From the NCBI GenBank assembly GCA_934177995.1, contig CAKPPW010000004.1, positions 1 through 64,000 on the forward strand: 64,000 nt of DNA. The letters are read 5' to 3'. A program made the translations under genes and the position numbers. The DNA comes from an uncultured Bacilli bacterium. Its GTDB lineage: Bacteria > Bacillota_I > Bacilli_A > RF39 > UBA660. This document shows, piece after piece, positions 51,422-59,860 of the stretch. Position 1 is the first letter of the stretch; the number at the start of each line of letters is the position of its first letter. The notes below the pieces were generated by a model. The model did no database searches and was not told the DNA's origin. It was given only the letters and a program-made list of their open reading frames with translations.

Positions 51422-52010
51422 AGGAGAGATAGGTTACTCATTATTAACACCTATTATGCGAGTACTATTTAGTCTTTATTATAATCCTAAGATAATTAAT
51501 AAAGAAGTAATACCGAAAGAAGGACCTATCTTAATAGTAGGTAACCATAAACATATTTATGATCAATGTCTAACGATAATGGCTACTAAAAGAGTAATCC
51601 ACTATATGGCTAAGAAAGAATACTTTGACGGTAAAATGGCTTGGTTTTTCAAACTAGTTGGTTGTATTCCGGTTGATAGGAGTATAAAAGATCATAATGC
51701 TACTGATAAAGCTTTAAAAGTATTAAATAGTGGAGGAGCTATAGGATTATTCCCTGAAGGAACTAGAAATAAAACAAAAGATGTTTTCTTGCTACCATTT
51801 AAGTTTGGAACGGTATCCATGGCTAAAAAGACTAATGCTACTATCATCCCTTTCGGACTTACTGGAGACTATAAATTTAGAAGTAAAAACTTAACTATTA
51901 GATATGGTACTCCTTTTAAAGTAGGAGATATGGATTTAGAAGATGCTAATAAGAAGTTATATGAAGAAGTAGAAAAACTAATGCGGGAAAATTTAAAAGA
52001 AAATGAATAA
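51402..52010 (+). CDS. plsC: Second 1-acylglycerol-3-phosphate acyltransferase
   Basis: 202 residues, paralogous to the gene at 49071. HX4D as GNHKHIYDQCL, GCIPVDRSIKD and LFPEGTRNKTKD. GTG start with SD AAGGAGGG, overlapping the synthetase gene by 20 nt. Having two PlsC-like enzymes around one synthetase suggests a lipid-remodelling or exogenous fatty-acid incorporation unit. Confidence 0.86.
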   Translation: MGKKRFKGEIGYSLLTPIMRVLFSLYYNPKIINKEVIPKEGPILIVGNHKHIYDQCLTIMATKRVIHYMAKKEYFDGKMAWFFKLVGCIPVDRSIKDHNATDKALKVLNSGGAIGLFPEGTRNKTKDVFLLPFKFGTVSMAKKTNATIIPFGLTGDYKFRSKNLTIRYGTPFKVGDMDLEDANKKLYEEVEKLMRENLKENE

Positions 52011-52359
52011 TTTAGTTATATCAATAGTATATTTACTACTTACTTTTTCTCTTACTGTGTTAATTTATAAAAGGTCAGGTAGAGTGGGATTATATATCTT
52101 TATGTCAGTTTCTGTGATTATTTCTAATATTGAAACTATTAAACTGATTGATTTTTATGGAATAACGGTATCTTTAGGAAATATTAGTTATGGATCAATC
52201 TTTTTAATAACTGATATATTAAGTGAAAAGTATGGAAAAAAATCTTGTAAAAAAGCTATTAGATTTAGTTTTCTAATGATGATTATCTTTACTATTTCTA
52301 TGAAACTGTTTTTATCTTACACTCCTAGTAGTATTGATAATTCAAATAAAGCTTTTTAA
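52003..52359 (+). pseudogene. Queuosine precursor transporter (YhhQ-like), N-terminal part, frameshifted
   Basis: 118 codons overlapping the plsC end by 8 nt. Membrane helices plus the family mark IFLITDILSEKYGKKSCKKA identify the queuosine-precursor (VUT_1/YhhQ) family. Reading stops at TAA (52357) right after GCT TTT. A one-base backward shift on the TTTTT run (52353-52357) gives AFLTIFNYMPRITVASLLAY, which is exactly the family continuation. Intact length would be about 225 residues. Confidence 0.8.
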
Positions 52360-52676
52360 CAATCTTTAACTATATGCCAAGAATAACTGTTGCTAGTCTT
52401 CTAGCTTACTATATTAGTAGTAGTTGTGATGCTTACTTATATAGTTATCTTAAAAATAAGTACAATAAGATTTTTATTAGTAATAATTTAAGTACTTTTA
52501 TAAGTCAAATAATAGATACTTTTATCTTCTGTACCATAAGTTTTTTTAATACTATGTCAGTAAAAGACTTAGTGTCACTTGGTCTATCTATGTTAATATT
52601 TAAATGGTTAATAGCACTTTTAGATACGCCTTTTATGTATCTTGCTAACTCTATTAAGAAAGTAGGAGAGTTGTAA
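52356..52676 (+). pseudogene. Queuosine precursor transporter, C-terminal part
   Basis: Continuation in the -1 frame: LTIFNYMPRITVASLLAYYI, then SSSCDAYLYSYLKNKYNK, TFISQIIDTFIFCTISFFN and a last helix. PRI-ASL-AY and the D-x-x-L motif fit the family. An ATG at 52374 could start a fragment but lacks a ribosome site. The whole gene is either mutated, mis-sequenced or frameshift-translated. Confidence 0.8.
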
Positions 52677-52736
52677 ACTAGTTTTGACAATATAATACAT
52701 ATTTGGTAATATTAGAAAAAAGAAAGGGGTGAGTTT

Positions 52737-53456
52737 ATGATTTATCAAGATTTTTTATTAAGAATAATAGTTACTTTTGCTCTTGGTTTTGCTATTGGGC
52801 TTGAAAGACAATGGCGAAGAAGAGTAATTGGATTAAGAACTAATGTATTAGTATGTTTAGGTTCATTTCTTTTTGTAAGCTTTTCTCTACTTAGCAATGC
52901 TAAAGATGTATCAAGAATAGCTGCCCAAGTAGTGTCTGGTATTGGTTTTTTAGGAGCAGGCGTTATCTTAAAAGATAAAGGTAATATTAAAGGACTTGAT
53001 ACAGCTGCTACCTTATGGTGTGATGCAGCTATTGGTACTTTATGTGCAGCAGGCTTTCTACTAGAGGCTTTAGTTGGAACATTATTTATTTTAATAGCTA
53101 ATATTATTTTAAGAAACATAACCCGTAAACTAAATTTAAAACATATTGAAAAAATGCAATATGATAAATATAGGTTAAAAGTAGTTGCCAATGAAGAACA
53201 AGAATTTCTAATTAGAACATTAATAAGTCAAGGTACTAACAAGACAGAAGCTAGTTTAATAAGTGTTGATACTACTGATTTAGAAGATGGTAAAATGAGA
53301 ATATCAGCAACTTTTAATGCCCCAAAAGATAATAATTCATCATTAGAAGAGCTAGTTAATAGAATTGTAATAGAACCAGGTATTATCTCTTCTGGCTGGA
53401 AAAAGATAACAGATACTAAAAATATAGAAGAAATGTTGGATGAAGAAGATATTTAA
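52737..53456 (+). CDS. mgtC: MgtC/SapB family membrane protein
   Basis: 239 residues. N-terminal four to five helices with MgtC marks: ALGFAIGLERQWRRRVIGLR, TNVLVCLGSFLFVSFS, RIAAQVVSGIGFLGAGVILK and GLDTAATLWCDAAIGTLCAA. A cytosolic C-terminal ACT-like domain follows (YRLKVVANEEQEFLI). Members are linked to growth in low magnesium and to ATP synthase control in enterobacteria; the role here is unknown. SD AAGGGGTGAG. Confidence 0.9.
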   Translation: MIYQDFLLRIIVTFALGFAIGLERQWRRRVIGLRTNVLVCLGSFLFVSFSLLSNAKDVSRIAAQVVSGIGFLGAGVILKDKGNIKGLDTAATLWCDAAIGTLCAAGFLLEALVGTLFILIANIILRNITRKLNLKHIEKMQYDKYRLKVVANEEQEFLIRTLISQGTNKTEASLISVDTTDLEDGKMRISATFNAPKDNNSSLEELVNRIVIEPGIISSGWKKITDTKNIEEMLDEEDI

Positions 53457-53472
53457 GATATTGATCATTGAT

Positions 53473-53508
53473 GCTGATTGACACATAAATGTTGATTGAC
53501 ACATAAAA
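53473..53508 (+). repeat. Two-unit tandem repeat
   Basis: 18-bp unit (gYTGATTGACACATAAAw) present twice in a row, directly after mgtC. Could be half of an old insertion-sequence end or a protein-binding site. Confidence 0.6.
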
Positions 53509-53631
53509 ATATACAAATACTATACCTAAAATTGCAAAATAAAATGTAAAAAAATATGTTTGATTAACTATTGATTAACCTTATTATATTTGATATGATA
53601 TAGTTGTAGAAACTAAGAAAATGATAAAAAG

Positions 53632-53675
53632 TGTACATTTTAATTTGCAACTATACTGTACATTTTAATTCGCAA
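53632..53675 (+). repeat. Direct repeat of a 19-mer
   Basis: TGTACATTTTAATTTGCAA and TGTACATTTTAATTCGCAA, separated by 6 bp (period 25). Multiple end repeats of this kind occur at IS21-type element ends. No transposase is present, so a remnant is the most that can be inferred. Confidence 0.6.
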
Positions 53676-53689
53676 ATCAAAAGAAAAAT

Positions 53690-53778
53690 AAGAAAGTAGA
53701 GGTGACCCACTCATGGATAATATAAGTTTACATCTAGTTAACATGGGGGGGGGTATTAAGTAACAAAACTACTTTCTT
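53690..53778 (+). promoter_or_regulatory. Long-range RNA stem enclosing a small ORF
   Basis: AAGAAAGTAG (53690-53699) pairs perfectly with CTACTTTCTT (53769-53778). The enclosed 69 bases hold a ribosome site touching the stem, the 16-codon ORF at 53713 and a G9 tract. A terminator follows at 53794. This looks like a discrete small transcript. Confidence 0.5.
53713..53763 (+). CDS. 16-residue ORF containing a G9 tract
   Basis: Product MDNISLHLVNMGGGIK, preceded by AGAGGTGACCC as ribosome site. The nine consecutive Gs (53745-53753) are striking in such AT-rich DNA and are a typical hypermutable tract. Changing its length would alter the peptide end. Whether it is translated is unknown. Confidence 0.4.
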   Translation: MDNISLHLVNMGGGIK

Positions 53779-53793
53779 TTATTGTGTAGTAAT

Positions 53794-53828
53794 AAAGATA
53801 GAGCTATGAGACTAGTCCTATCTTTTTT
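53794..53828 (+). terminator. Intrinsic terminator upstream of copy B
   Basis: AAAGATAG / CTATCTTT stem with a 16-nt loop, then a T-run. It separates the small-ORF transcript from the surface protein gene. Confidence 0.7.
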
Positions 53829-53941
53829 GCTATGCTCCAAAAATGGTTATATAGCCAAATGTCTAAATACAATTTTTATGATATGATTAAAATGTCAAGA
53901 ATAATGATATTTATAAAATAAAGAATGGAAGGTGTGAGACA

Positions 53942-54052
53942 GTGATGAGAGCAGTAATATCAAACTGTCAAAGTAATAAATTAACGATAAAAAGGTATGA
54001 ATCTATCATTTTGAGTAATACTAAAATAAAAGGGGTGGTAGAAGATGAATAA
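53942..54052 (+). CDS. 36-residue leader ORF coupled to copy B
   Basis: GTG (53942) or ATG (53945) start with SD GGAAGGTG. The product is VMRAVISNCQSNKLTIKRYE followed by SIILSNTKIKGVVEDE. Its stop (54050-54052) lies 8 bases inside the next gene, whose ATG is at 54045, so its translation would pass over the ribosome site of the surface protein and may control it. No similarity recognised; it is too short to be a DGR accessory (Avd) protein. Confidence 0.4.
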   Translation: MMRAVISNCQSNKLTIKRYESIILSNTKIKGVVEDE

Positions 54053-55922
54053 GGGAAAGCTAAAAAATATATTAACGGTAGCAACATCAATATTTTTATT
54101 AATAATTGTAATAGGAATCAGTTATTCAGCCTTTATCTATAGTGGAATAGGTAAGAAAGAAAATACAATTACAACCGGAGCAATAACGATGCTTTATACT
54201 GAAAGTAATAATACTATATCAATAAATAATGCTTTGCCTACAACAGATAATACTGGTAAGACTAGAAAAAATAGTGGAGAGTATTTTGACTTTTCTGTCA
54301 AGTCATCTATCATTGGAAATACCGATATCAACTATGAAATAGCAGCTAAGGAAGAAACAGGTAATACTTTTAGTGGTAATAATATTAAGTATTACTTAAC
54401 TACTGTAGATAGTGCTGGGAAAGAAAAAGAAGTAATGGCTCCAAGAATTTACTATGAAGAACCATCAGGAAATGTTTATACAGGAAGACCTGCTGACATG
54501 ATGAGTTTATATACAGGTAATTTAAATCAACAAGGAGAGACAACAATTAATTATAGATTAAGAATCTGGGTAGATGAGAATTATAATCCACAGAATGATA
54601 ATGGTGGATTAACCTACAAAGTAAGAGTAAATGTTTATGGACAAACTTCAGATACTGTTGCTCAAGCAGAAGATACTTATTGTAAAGATAATGGCTTTAC
54701 TACTTTATCAGATTGTATGTTAGTAATGAATAATCATGAAGCAACAGTAGAATCTGCTAAGACTGCTATAAAAGTCAAAGGGACACCTGATTTTAGTAAA
54801 ATAGCACCAAATGATAGTGAAACTGATGGACTATATATGACAGAAGATGATGATGGAGAAAGTTACTATTATAGAGGGGCAGTAAAGAATAACTATGTAT
54901 CCTTTGCCGGATTTATCTGGAGAATCATCAGACGTAATGGAGATGGTTCTGTCAGAATGATTTATTCTGGTAAGAGTACATCTGATACTGGAGATAATAC
55001 GATGATAGGTAACTCACAATTTAATAGTAAATACTGGGATCCAACCTATGTAGGATATAAATATAATGAAAACTTTTCATTACATGAAAATAATGGAACT
55101 ACAACATATAATTGGTTTACCAATAATCAAAAATATAATTATGGAACAGGATACACTTTTGATGAGTCAACTAAAAAATTTACTTTAACAGGAGATATAA
55201 AACAATTAACCTGGACTGATAATCACGATGAGATAGTAAATAATCAGTTATATAGTTGTTTAGAAACTAGTTGTAATGTAGTTTATAAAGTAACGGGATA
55301 TAGTAATGCTACTACAATGATAGTACAACCAATAAGTTATAGTTCTAATAGTTTAGTAGATGCTCAGACCAATACAACAGACTCACCAATAAAAACAAAA
55401 TTAGATAGTTGGTATCAAAATAATCTTACAAACTATACTTCATATTTAGCAGATACAACTTTCTGTAATGATAGGAGTATGGTATCAGGTTCAGGATATT
55501 TAACAACACCTAGTACTGTTTATTCGGCTTATAGACGTATACAAGATAATAAGGCTCCAAGCTTAAAATGTAGTCAGGAAAATGATAGATTTAAAGTGTC
55601 AAGTGAGAGTGCTAAACTTAATTATCCGGTAGGATTAATTCTAGCCGATGAAGTAGCCTTAGCGGGTGGAAAGTCAGGTTATGCTAATAGTAATTATTAT
55701 CTATATAATGGAAAGTACTTCTGGACACTTTCTCCGTCTCACTTCGATTCTTACGGCTCGACTGTTATCGTTTGGCGTGTGGTGTCATCAGGAAGCTTGC
55801 ATCCGTGGGATTACGTAGCCTATTCTGATGGGGTCCGTCCAGTTATAAATATCAAGCAAGATGTAACTATCTCTAAGGGTGATGGAACGGCACTAAATCC
55901 ATATGTCGTAAAAACTGAGTAA
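54045..55922 (+). CDS. Variable secreted surface protein, copy B (complete)
   Basis: 625 residues. An N-terminal membrane/signal helix (NILTVATSIFLLIIVIGISY) is followed by a TasA/camelysin-like start (AFIYSGIGKKENTITTGAIT), a beta-rich domain to about residue 210 and a linker with acidic EDDDGESYYYRGAV. The DUF6273-like C-terminal domain has FAGFIWRIIRRNGDGSVRMI, YPVGLILADEVALAGG and WTLSPS, then the 30-codon variable region, GVRPVINI and GDGTALNPYVV. SD AAAGGGGTGG. Overlaps a 36-residue leader ORF by 8 nt. Collinear with copy A. Proposed surface ligand-binding protein diversified by a retroelement; ligand unknown. Confidence 0.88.
   Translation: MNKGKLKNILTVATSIFLLIIVIGISYSAFIYSGIGKKENTITTGAITMLYTESNNTISINNALPTTDNTGKTRKNSGEYFDFSVKSSIIGNTDINYEIAAKEETGNTFSGNNIKYYLTTVDSAGKEKEVMAPRIYYEEPSGNVYTGRPADMMSLYTGNLNQQGETTINYRLRIWVDENYNPQNDNGGLTYKVRVNVYGQTSDTVAQAEDTYCKDNGFTTLSDCMLVMNNHEATVESAKTAIKVKGTPDFSKIAPNDSETDGLYMTEDDDGESYYYRGAVKNNYVSFAGFIWRIIRRNGDGSVRMIYSGKSTSDTGDNTMIGNSQFNSKYWDPTYVGYKYNENFSLHENNGTTTYNWFTNNQKYNYGTGYTFDESTKKFTLTGDIKQLTWTDNHDEIVNNQLYSCLETSCNVVYKVTGYSNATTMIVQPISYSSNSLVDAQTNTTDSPIKTKLDSWYQNNLTNYTSYLADTTFCNDRSMVSGSGYLTTPSTVYSAYRRIQDNKAPSLKCSQENDRFKVSSESAKLNYPVGLILADEVALAGGKSGYANSNYYLYNGKYFWTLSPSHFDSYGSTVIVWRVVSSGSLHPWDYVAYSDGVRPVINIKQDVTISKGDGTALNPYVVKTE
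55740..55829 (+). other. DGR-like variable region, copy B
   Basis: Counterpart of 1516-1605. Residues differing from copy A are N/H, G/D, Y/G, A/T, A/V, R/I, A/R, N/H, L/P, G/W, S/D, G/Y, D/Y, N/D. All changes fall on codon bases 1 and 2 apart from four synonymous third-base changes. It is bounded upstream by near-identical sequence and downstream by the identical ggggtccgtccagttata block, after which the two genes diverge ordinarily again. Confidence 0.8.
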
Positions 55923-55930
55923 AATTAAAT

Positions 55931-55965
55931 AGATAGGTTAAAACTGTTTTAGTTACCTATCTTTT
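55931..55965. terminator. Bidirectional terminator between copy B and rarA
   Basis: AGATAGGT-TAAAAC / GTTTTA-ACCTATCT stem, TTTT on the plus strand; it overlaps the rarA stop. Confidence 0.8.
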
Positions 55966-57188
55966 AATTTACTATTATTTTTCATTCTTTCGATAAAGTC
56001 ATAATAACTTTTTATATTTTTTTCGTAACCAGTGGTTTTTGGATGATAATACTTTTTCCCTTTAAGTTTTTTTGGAAGATACTCTTGATAAACATAAGAA
56101 TTAGGATAATCATGGGGATATAAATACTCTTTAGAATCAGTCTTTATATGATTAGGTACATTACCAGTATTACCTTTAGTGATATCATCAATTGCTTCAT
56201 CTAAGGCTAGGTGAGCGGTATTACTTTTTGGTGATAGAGCCATTTCTACAACAATAGTCCCAAGAGGTATTCTTGCTTCAGGTAGCCCAATTCTCTCCGC
56301 TGCTTCAATAGCTGCTGCTACTCTAGGCCCAATACTAGGGTTAGCTAGACCAATATCTTCATAAGCGATAACACTCATTCTACGATAAATACTATCTAAA
56401 TCTCCTTCTGTTATTAATCTTGCTAGATAATGTAGACTGGCATCAACATCACTTCCTCTAATTGACTTTTGAAAAGCTGATAATACATCGTAGTGACCAT
56501 CACCATTCTTATCACTAAAGAAAACAGGTTTAGAGTTTATTTGCTTTACTAGATTAATATCTACTTTTTGATCATTACTAGCATAGAAGGCAATCTCTAA
56601 AAGATTATAAGCATAACGAAGATCACTTCCAGCTAGATTGGCAATATAGTTAATAGTCTCATCATCGATGGTTATACCTTCGAGATAAGTTGATTTAACC
56701 GCTTTATTTAATCCTTCAATAATATCAGTAGTTTCTAACTCTTTAAGTTCAAATAATTGACATCTACTTCTAATAGCTGGATTAATAGCGTGATAGGGAT
56801 TAGAGGTAGTCATTCCAATAAGTGTTATTAAACCACTTTCTAATTGGGGCAGTAGTAAATCTTGCTTATCTTTATTAAGACGATGTATTTCATCCATGAT
56901 AAGAATCATACCATTATAAATTTTTGCTTCTTCAACTACCATATCAAAGTCTTTCTTGTTATTAATAGTAGCATTTAAAAAACGATAGGGCATATCTAAA
57001 TCATTGACAATAGATCTAGCAATAGAGGTTTTTCCAATACCAGGTTTGCCATATAAAATCATCGAAACTAGCTTCTTTTTCTCTACTAAGTTTCTTAAAA
57101 TCGCTCCTTTTTCAATTAAATGTTTTTGTCCTAAAACATCATCTAAAGACTTAGGCTCTAGTTTCTTTGCTAACGGTTCCATATTCAT
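55953..57188 (-). CDS. rarA: Replication-associated recombination protein A
   Basis: 411 residues from the ATG at 57188 (SD GGAGG; the frame opens at 57242). AAA+ motifs: PKSLDDVLGQKHLIEKG, Walker A YGKPGIGKTSIAR, Walker B LILMDEIHRLNKD, sensor TTSNPYHAINPAIRSRC and the family-specific YEDIGLANP, RIGLPEARIPLG and PHDYPNSYV. It acts at stalled replication forks. Divergent from mutS, sharing an intergenic promoter region. Confidence 0.95.
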   Translation of the reverse strand: MNMEPLAKKLEPKSLDDVLGQKHLIEKGAILRNLVEKKKLVSMILYGKPGIGKTSIARSIVNDLDMPYRFLNATINNKKDFDMVVEEAKIYNGMILIMDEIHRLNKDKQDLLLPQLESGLITLIGMTTSNPYHAINPAIRSRCQLFELKELETTDIIEGLNKAVKSTYLEGITIDDETINYIANLAGSDLRYAYNLLEIAFYASNDQKVDINLVKQINSKPVFFSDKNGDGHYDVLSAFQKSIRGSDVDASLHYLARLITEGDLDSIYRRMSVIAYEDIGLANPSIGPRVAAAIEAAERIGLPEARIPLGTIVVEMALSPKSNTAHLALDEAIDDITKGNTGNVPNHIKTDSKEYLYPHDYPNSYVYQEYLPKKLKGKKYYHPKTTGYEKNIKSYYDFIERMKNNSKLKDR

Positions 57189-57228
57189 GATGTATCCTCC
57201 TTCAGTACTTATTTTATCACGAATTTTC

Positions 57229-57257
57229 TTGTTCAAAAACAAAATTTTAGCTATAAT
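57229..57257 (+). promoter_or_regulatory. Promoter of mutS
   Basis: TTGTTC, 17 bp, TATAAT; 29 bases before the ATG at 57287. Confidence 0.8.
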
Positions 57258-57286
57258 AGATGGTGTTAGAAGTTGGAAGTGAAATT

Positions 57287-59860
57287 ATGTTAAGAAACGA
57301 AGTAGATAGAACTAAACTAAGCCCTGTAATGTTACAGTGGATGAATATTAAAGATGAAAATCCTGATGCGATTATTTTTTTTCGCTTAGGAGACTTTTAT
57401 GAAATGTTTTTTGATGATGCTATTTTAGCATCTAAGATTTTAGAATTAACTTTGACTGGGAAACAAGCAGGATTAGAAGAAAAAGTACCAATGTGTGGAA
57501 TACCTTTTAAAGCCTATGAAGGATATCTTGATAAGTTAGTTGATATGGGTTATAAAATAGCTATTGTTGAACAAGTAGAAGATCCTAAACTTACTAAAGA
57601 TATGGTTAAAAGAGAAGTTATTCAAATAGTGACTAGAGGAACTAGACTAGATGGTTCAATAGATGATACTAAGAATAACTTTTTAGCCTCAATTACTTAT
57701 ACAGCTAACTCTTATACGTTAAGTTATGCTGATATATCTACAGGTGAGATATATGTCACAGTTTTAAATGACAGTTTACAAGAATTATTACAAGAGATTA
57801 TAAGACATGGTTTTGGAGAGATTATTGTAAGTGATGAGATAGATCGAAACTTTATTAATACCCTTAGAAAGACTTATCAGTTAAATGTTACTATCTATAA
57901 TATCTATAATGAAGAAGAAAAGTATAACTATATTTATAAGAACTTAAAAGACTTAAGGAAAGAACAAGGCATTAAACATTTACTTGCTTATATAGTAGAT
58001 ACCAAAAAAGGAGATTTATCACATTTACAGGAAGCTAAAGTAGAACTTGTTAATGCCCATTTATTATTAGATGAACATACTAAGAGAAATCTTGAGTTGA
58101 CAGAAACTTTAAGATTAAGAGAGAAAACTTATAGTCTTTTGTGGTTACTTGATAAGAATCAAACTGCTATGGGTAGTAGACTTTTAAGAAAGAATCTAGA
58201 ATTTCCTTTGATAGATAGAAAAGAGTTAGAGAGAAGATATCACTATATAGAAGTATTACAAACAGAGTTTATCTTAAGAGATGATTTAAAGAAAAGTCTG
58301 AATCAAGTTTATGATATTGAAAGACTTATTGGAAGAGTTTGTTATGGTAATTTAAATGCTAGAGATTTATTACAGCTAAATTCTAGTTTAAAAGCCCTAC
58401 CTACGGTTAAGAAAATACTAGAAGAGATAAAGTATGATAAAGAATTAGCTACTTTTGATGAGCTAGTAGAATTATTTGATAGTAGTTTAAATGAAGAACC
58501 ACCAATATCTTTAAAAGAGGGTAACTTGATAAAGAAAGGTTATAATAGTGAGTTAGATGAGTTAAGAGACTTATCAAGTGGTAGTAAAGACTTTTTGTTA
58601 GAACTTGAACAGAAAGAGAAAGAAAGAACCGGTATTAAGAACTTAAAGGTTGGTTATAATAAAGTCTTTGGTTACTATATTGAGATAAGTAAAGGACAGT
58701 GTAACTTAGTAAAAGAAGAATTTGGTTATGATAGAAGACAGACACTATCTAATTGTGAAAGATTTACTACTAAAGAATTAAAAGAGAAAGAAAGTATTAT
58801 CTTAGGAGCAGAAGAAAAGATAATTAATTTAGAGTATCAATTATTTATGCAAATAAGAGAAGTAGTTAAAAGATATGTTATTCCCTTGCAGAAATGTGCT
58901 AGTATCTTAGCAGAGATTGATATGCTTTCTTCTTTATCGTTTGTAGCAGATACTTATCATTTTGTAAAACCAGTTTTAAGTAATAAGAATGAAATAAAGA
59001 TAGTAGAAAGTCGTCATCCAGTAGTAGAAGAGGTGATGGCTAAGAAGAATGAAAAGTATGTTGCTAATGATATTTTAATGGATCAAGATACTTCTATCTT
59101 ACTTATTACAGGACCTAATATGGCTGGTAAATCTACTTATATGCGTCAACTTGCTATTACTGTTATTATGGCTCAGATAGGATCTTTTGTACCAGCTAAG
59201 AGTTGTATTATACCTATATTTGATAAAATCTTTACAAGAATAGGGGCTAGTGATGATTTGGTTAGTGGCGAAAGTACTTTTATGGTTGAGATGAAAGAAG
59301 CTAATATGGCAATATCAAGAGCTACTAAAAACAGTTTAATCTTATTTGATGAGTTAGGACGAGGTACAGCTACATACGATGGAATGAGTCTTGCTCAAGC
59401 GATACTTGAATATATCCATGATAATATTGGGGCTAAGACATTATTTTCTACACACTATCATGAATTAACCTTATTATCTAGTAATTTATCTCATTTAAAG
59501 AATGTTCATGTATCAGCGATTGAAGAAGATGGTAAACTAACTTTCCTTCATAAGATAAAAAGTGGATCAGTTGATAAGAGTTATGGTATTAATGTAGCAA
59601 GTTTAGCTAATCTTCCTAAATCTTTAATAAAACGAGCAGAAGAAATACTTGAAGTGTATGAAAATCAAGAAAAGAGAGAAACTATTTATACCCAGACTAG
59701 TTTGTTTGATCTAGAAAAAGAAGAAGAGATTAATAAAGATGATAAATATCTAGAAAAAATAAAAGCGATTAATCCGTTAGAGATGAGTCCGATGGATGCT
59801 TTAAACTTCTTATATAGATTAAAAGAGGAGATGAAAACTGACGAATGCGAAAATCAATAA
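57287..59860 (+). CDS. mutS: DNA mismatch repair protein MutS
   Basis: 857 residues from the ATG at 57287 (frame opens at 57260). Mismatch-binding motif FFRLGDFYEMFFDDA near the N-terminus, connector and core domains, then the ATPase: Walker A ITGPNMAGKSTYMRQL, ASDDLVSGESTFMVEM, Walker B LILFDELGRGTATYDGMSLA and FSTHYHELTLL. MutS2 is unlikely, since the mismatch domain is present and the Smr domain absent. mutL does not follow; a lysozyme gene overlaps the 3' end by 16 nt. Confidence 0.96.
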   Translation: MLRNEVDRTKLSPVMLQWMNIKDENPDAIIFFRLGDFYEMFFDDAILASKILELTLTGKQAGLEEKVPMCGIPFKAYEGYLDKLVDMGYKIAIVEQVEDPKLTKDMVKREVIQIVTRGTRLDGSIDDTKNNFLASITYTANSYTLSYADISTGEIYVTVLNDSLQELLQEIIRHGFGEIIVSDEIDRNFINTLRKTYQLNVTIYNIYNEEEKYNYIYKNLKDLRKEQGIKHLLAYIVDTKKGDLSHLQEAKVELVNAHLLLDEHTKRNLELTETLRLREKTYSLLWLLDKNQTAMGSRLLRKNLEFPLIDRKELERRYHYIEVLQTEFILRDDLKKSLNQVYDIERLIGRVCYGNLNARDLLQLNSSLKALPTVKKILEEIKYDKELATFDELVELFDSSLNEEPPISLKEGNLIKKGYNSELDELRDLSSGSKDFLLELEQKEKERTGIKNLKVGYNKVFGYYIEISKGQCNLVKEEFGYDRRQTLSNCERFTTKELKEKESIILGAEEKIINLEYQLFMQIREVVKRYVIPLQKCASILAEIDMLSSLSFVADTYHFVKPVLSNKNEIKIVESRHPVVEEVMAKKNEKYVANDILMDQDTSILLITGPNMAGKSTYMRQLAITVIMAQIGSFVPAKSCIIPIFDKIFTRIGASDDLVSGESTFMVEMKEANMAISRATKNSLILFDELGRGTATYDGMSLAQAILEYIHDNIGAKTLFSTHYHELTLLSSNLSHLKNVHVSAIEEDGKLTFLHKIKSGSVDKSYGINVASLANLPKSLIKRAEEILEVYENQEKRETIYTQTSLFDLEKEEEINKDDKYLEKIKAINPLEMSPMDALNFLYRLKEEMKTDECENQ

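Noticed and set aside
52745..53191. 148-codon minus-strand ORF opposite mgtC
   Set aside because: mgtC is a clear family member on the other strand with an SD; the opposite frame has no recognisable product.
53459..54044. A DGR template repeat or RNA in the gap before copy B
   Set aside because: No segment there resembles the WTLSPS...GVRPVIN DNA or shows adenine-rich codons matching the variable sites.
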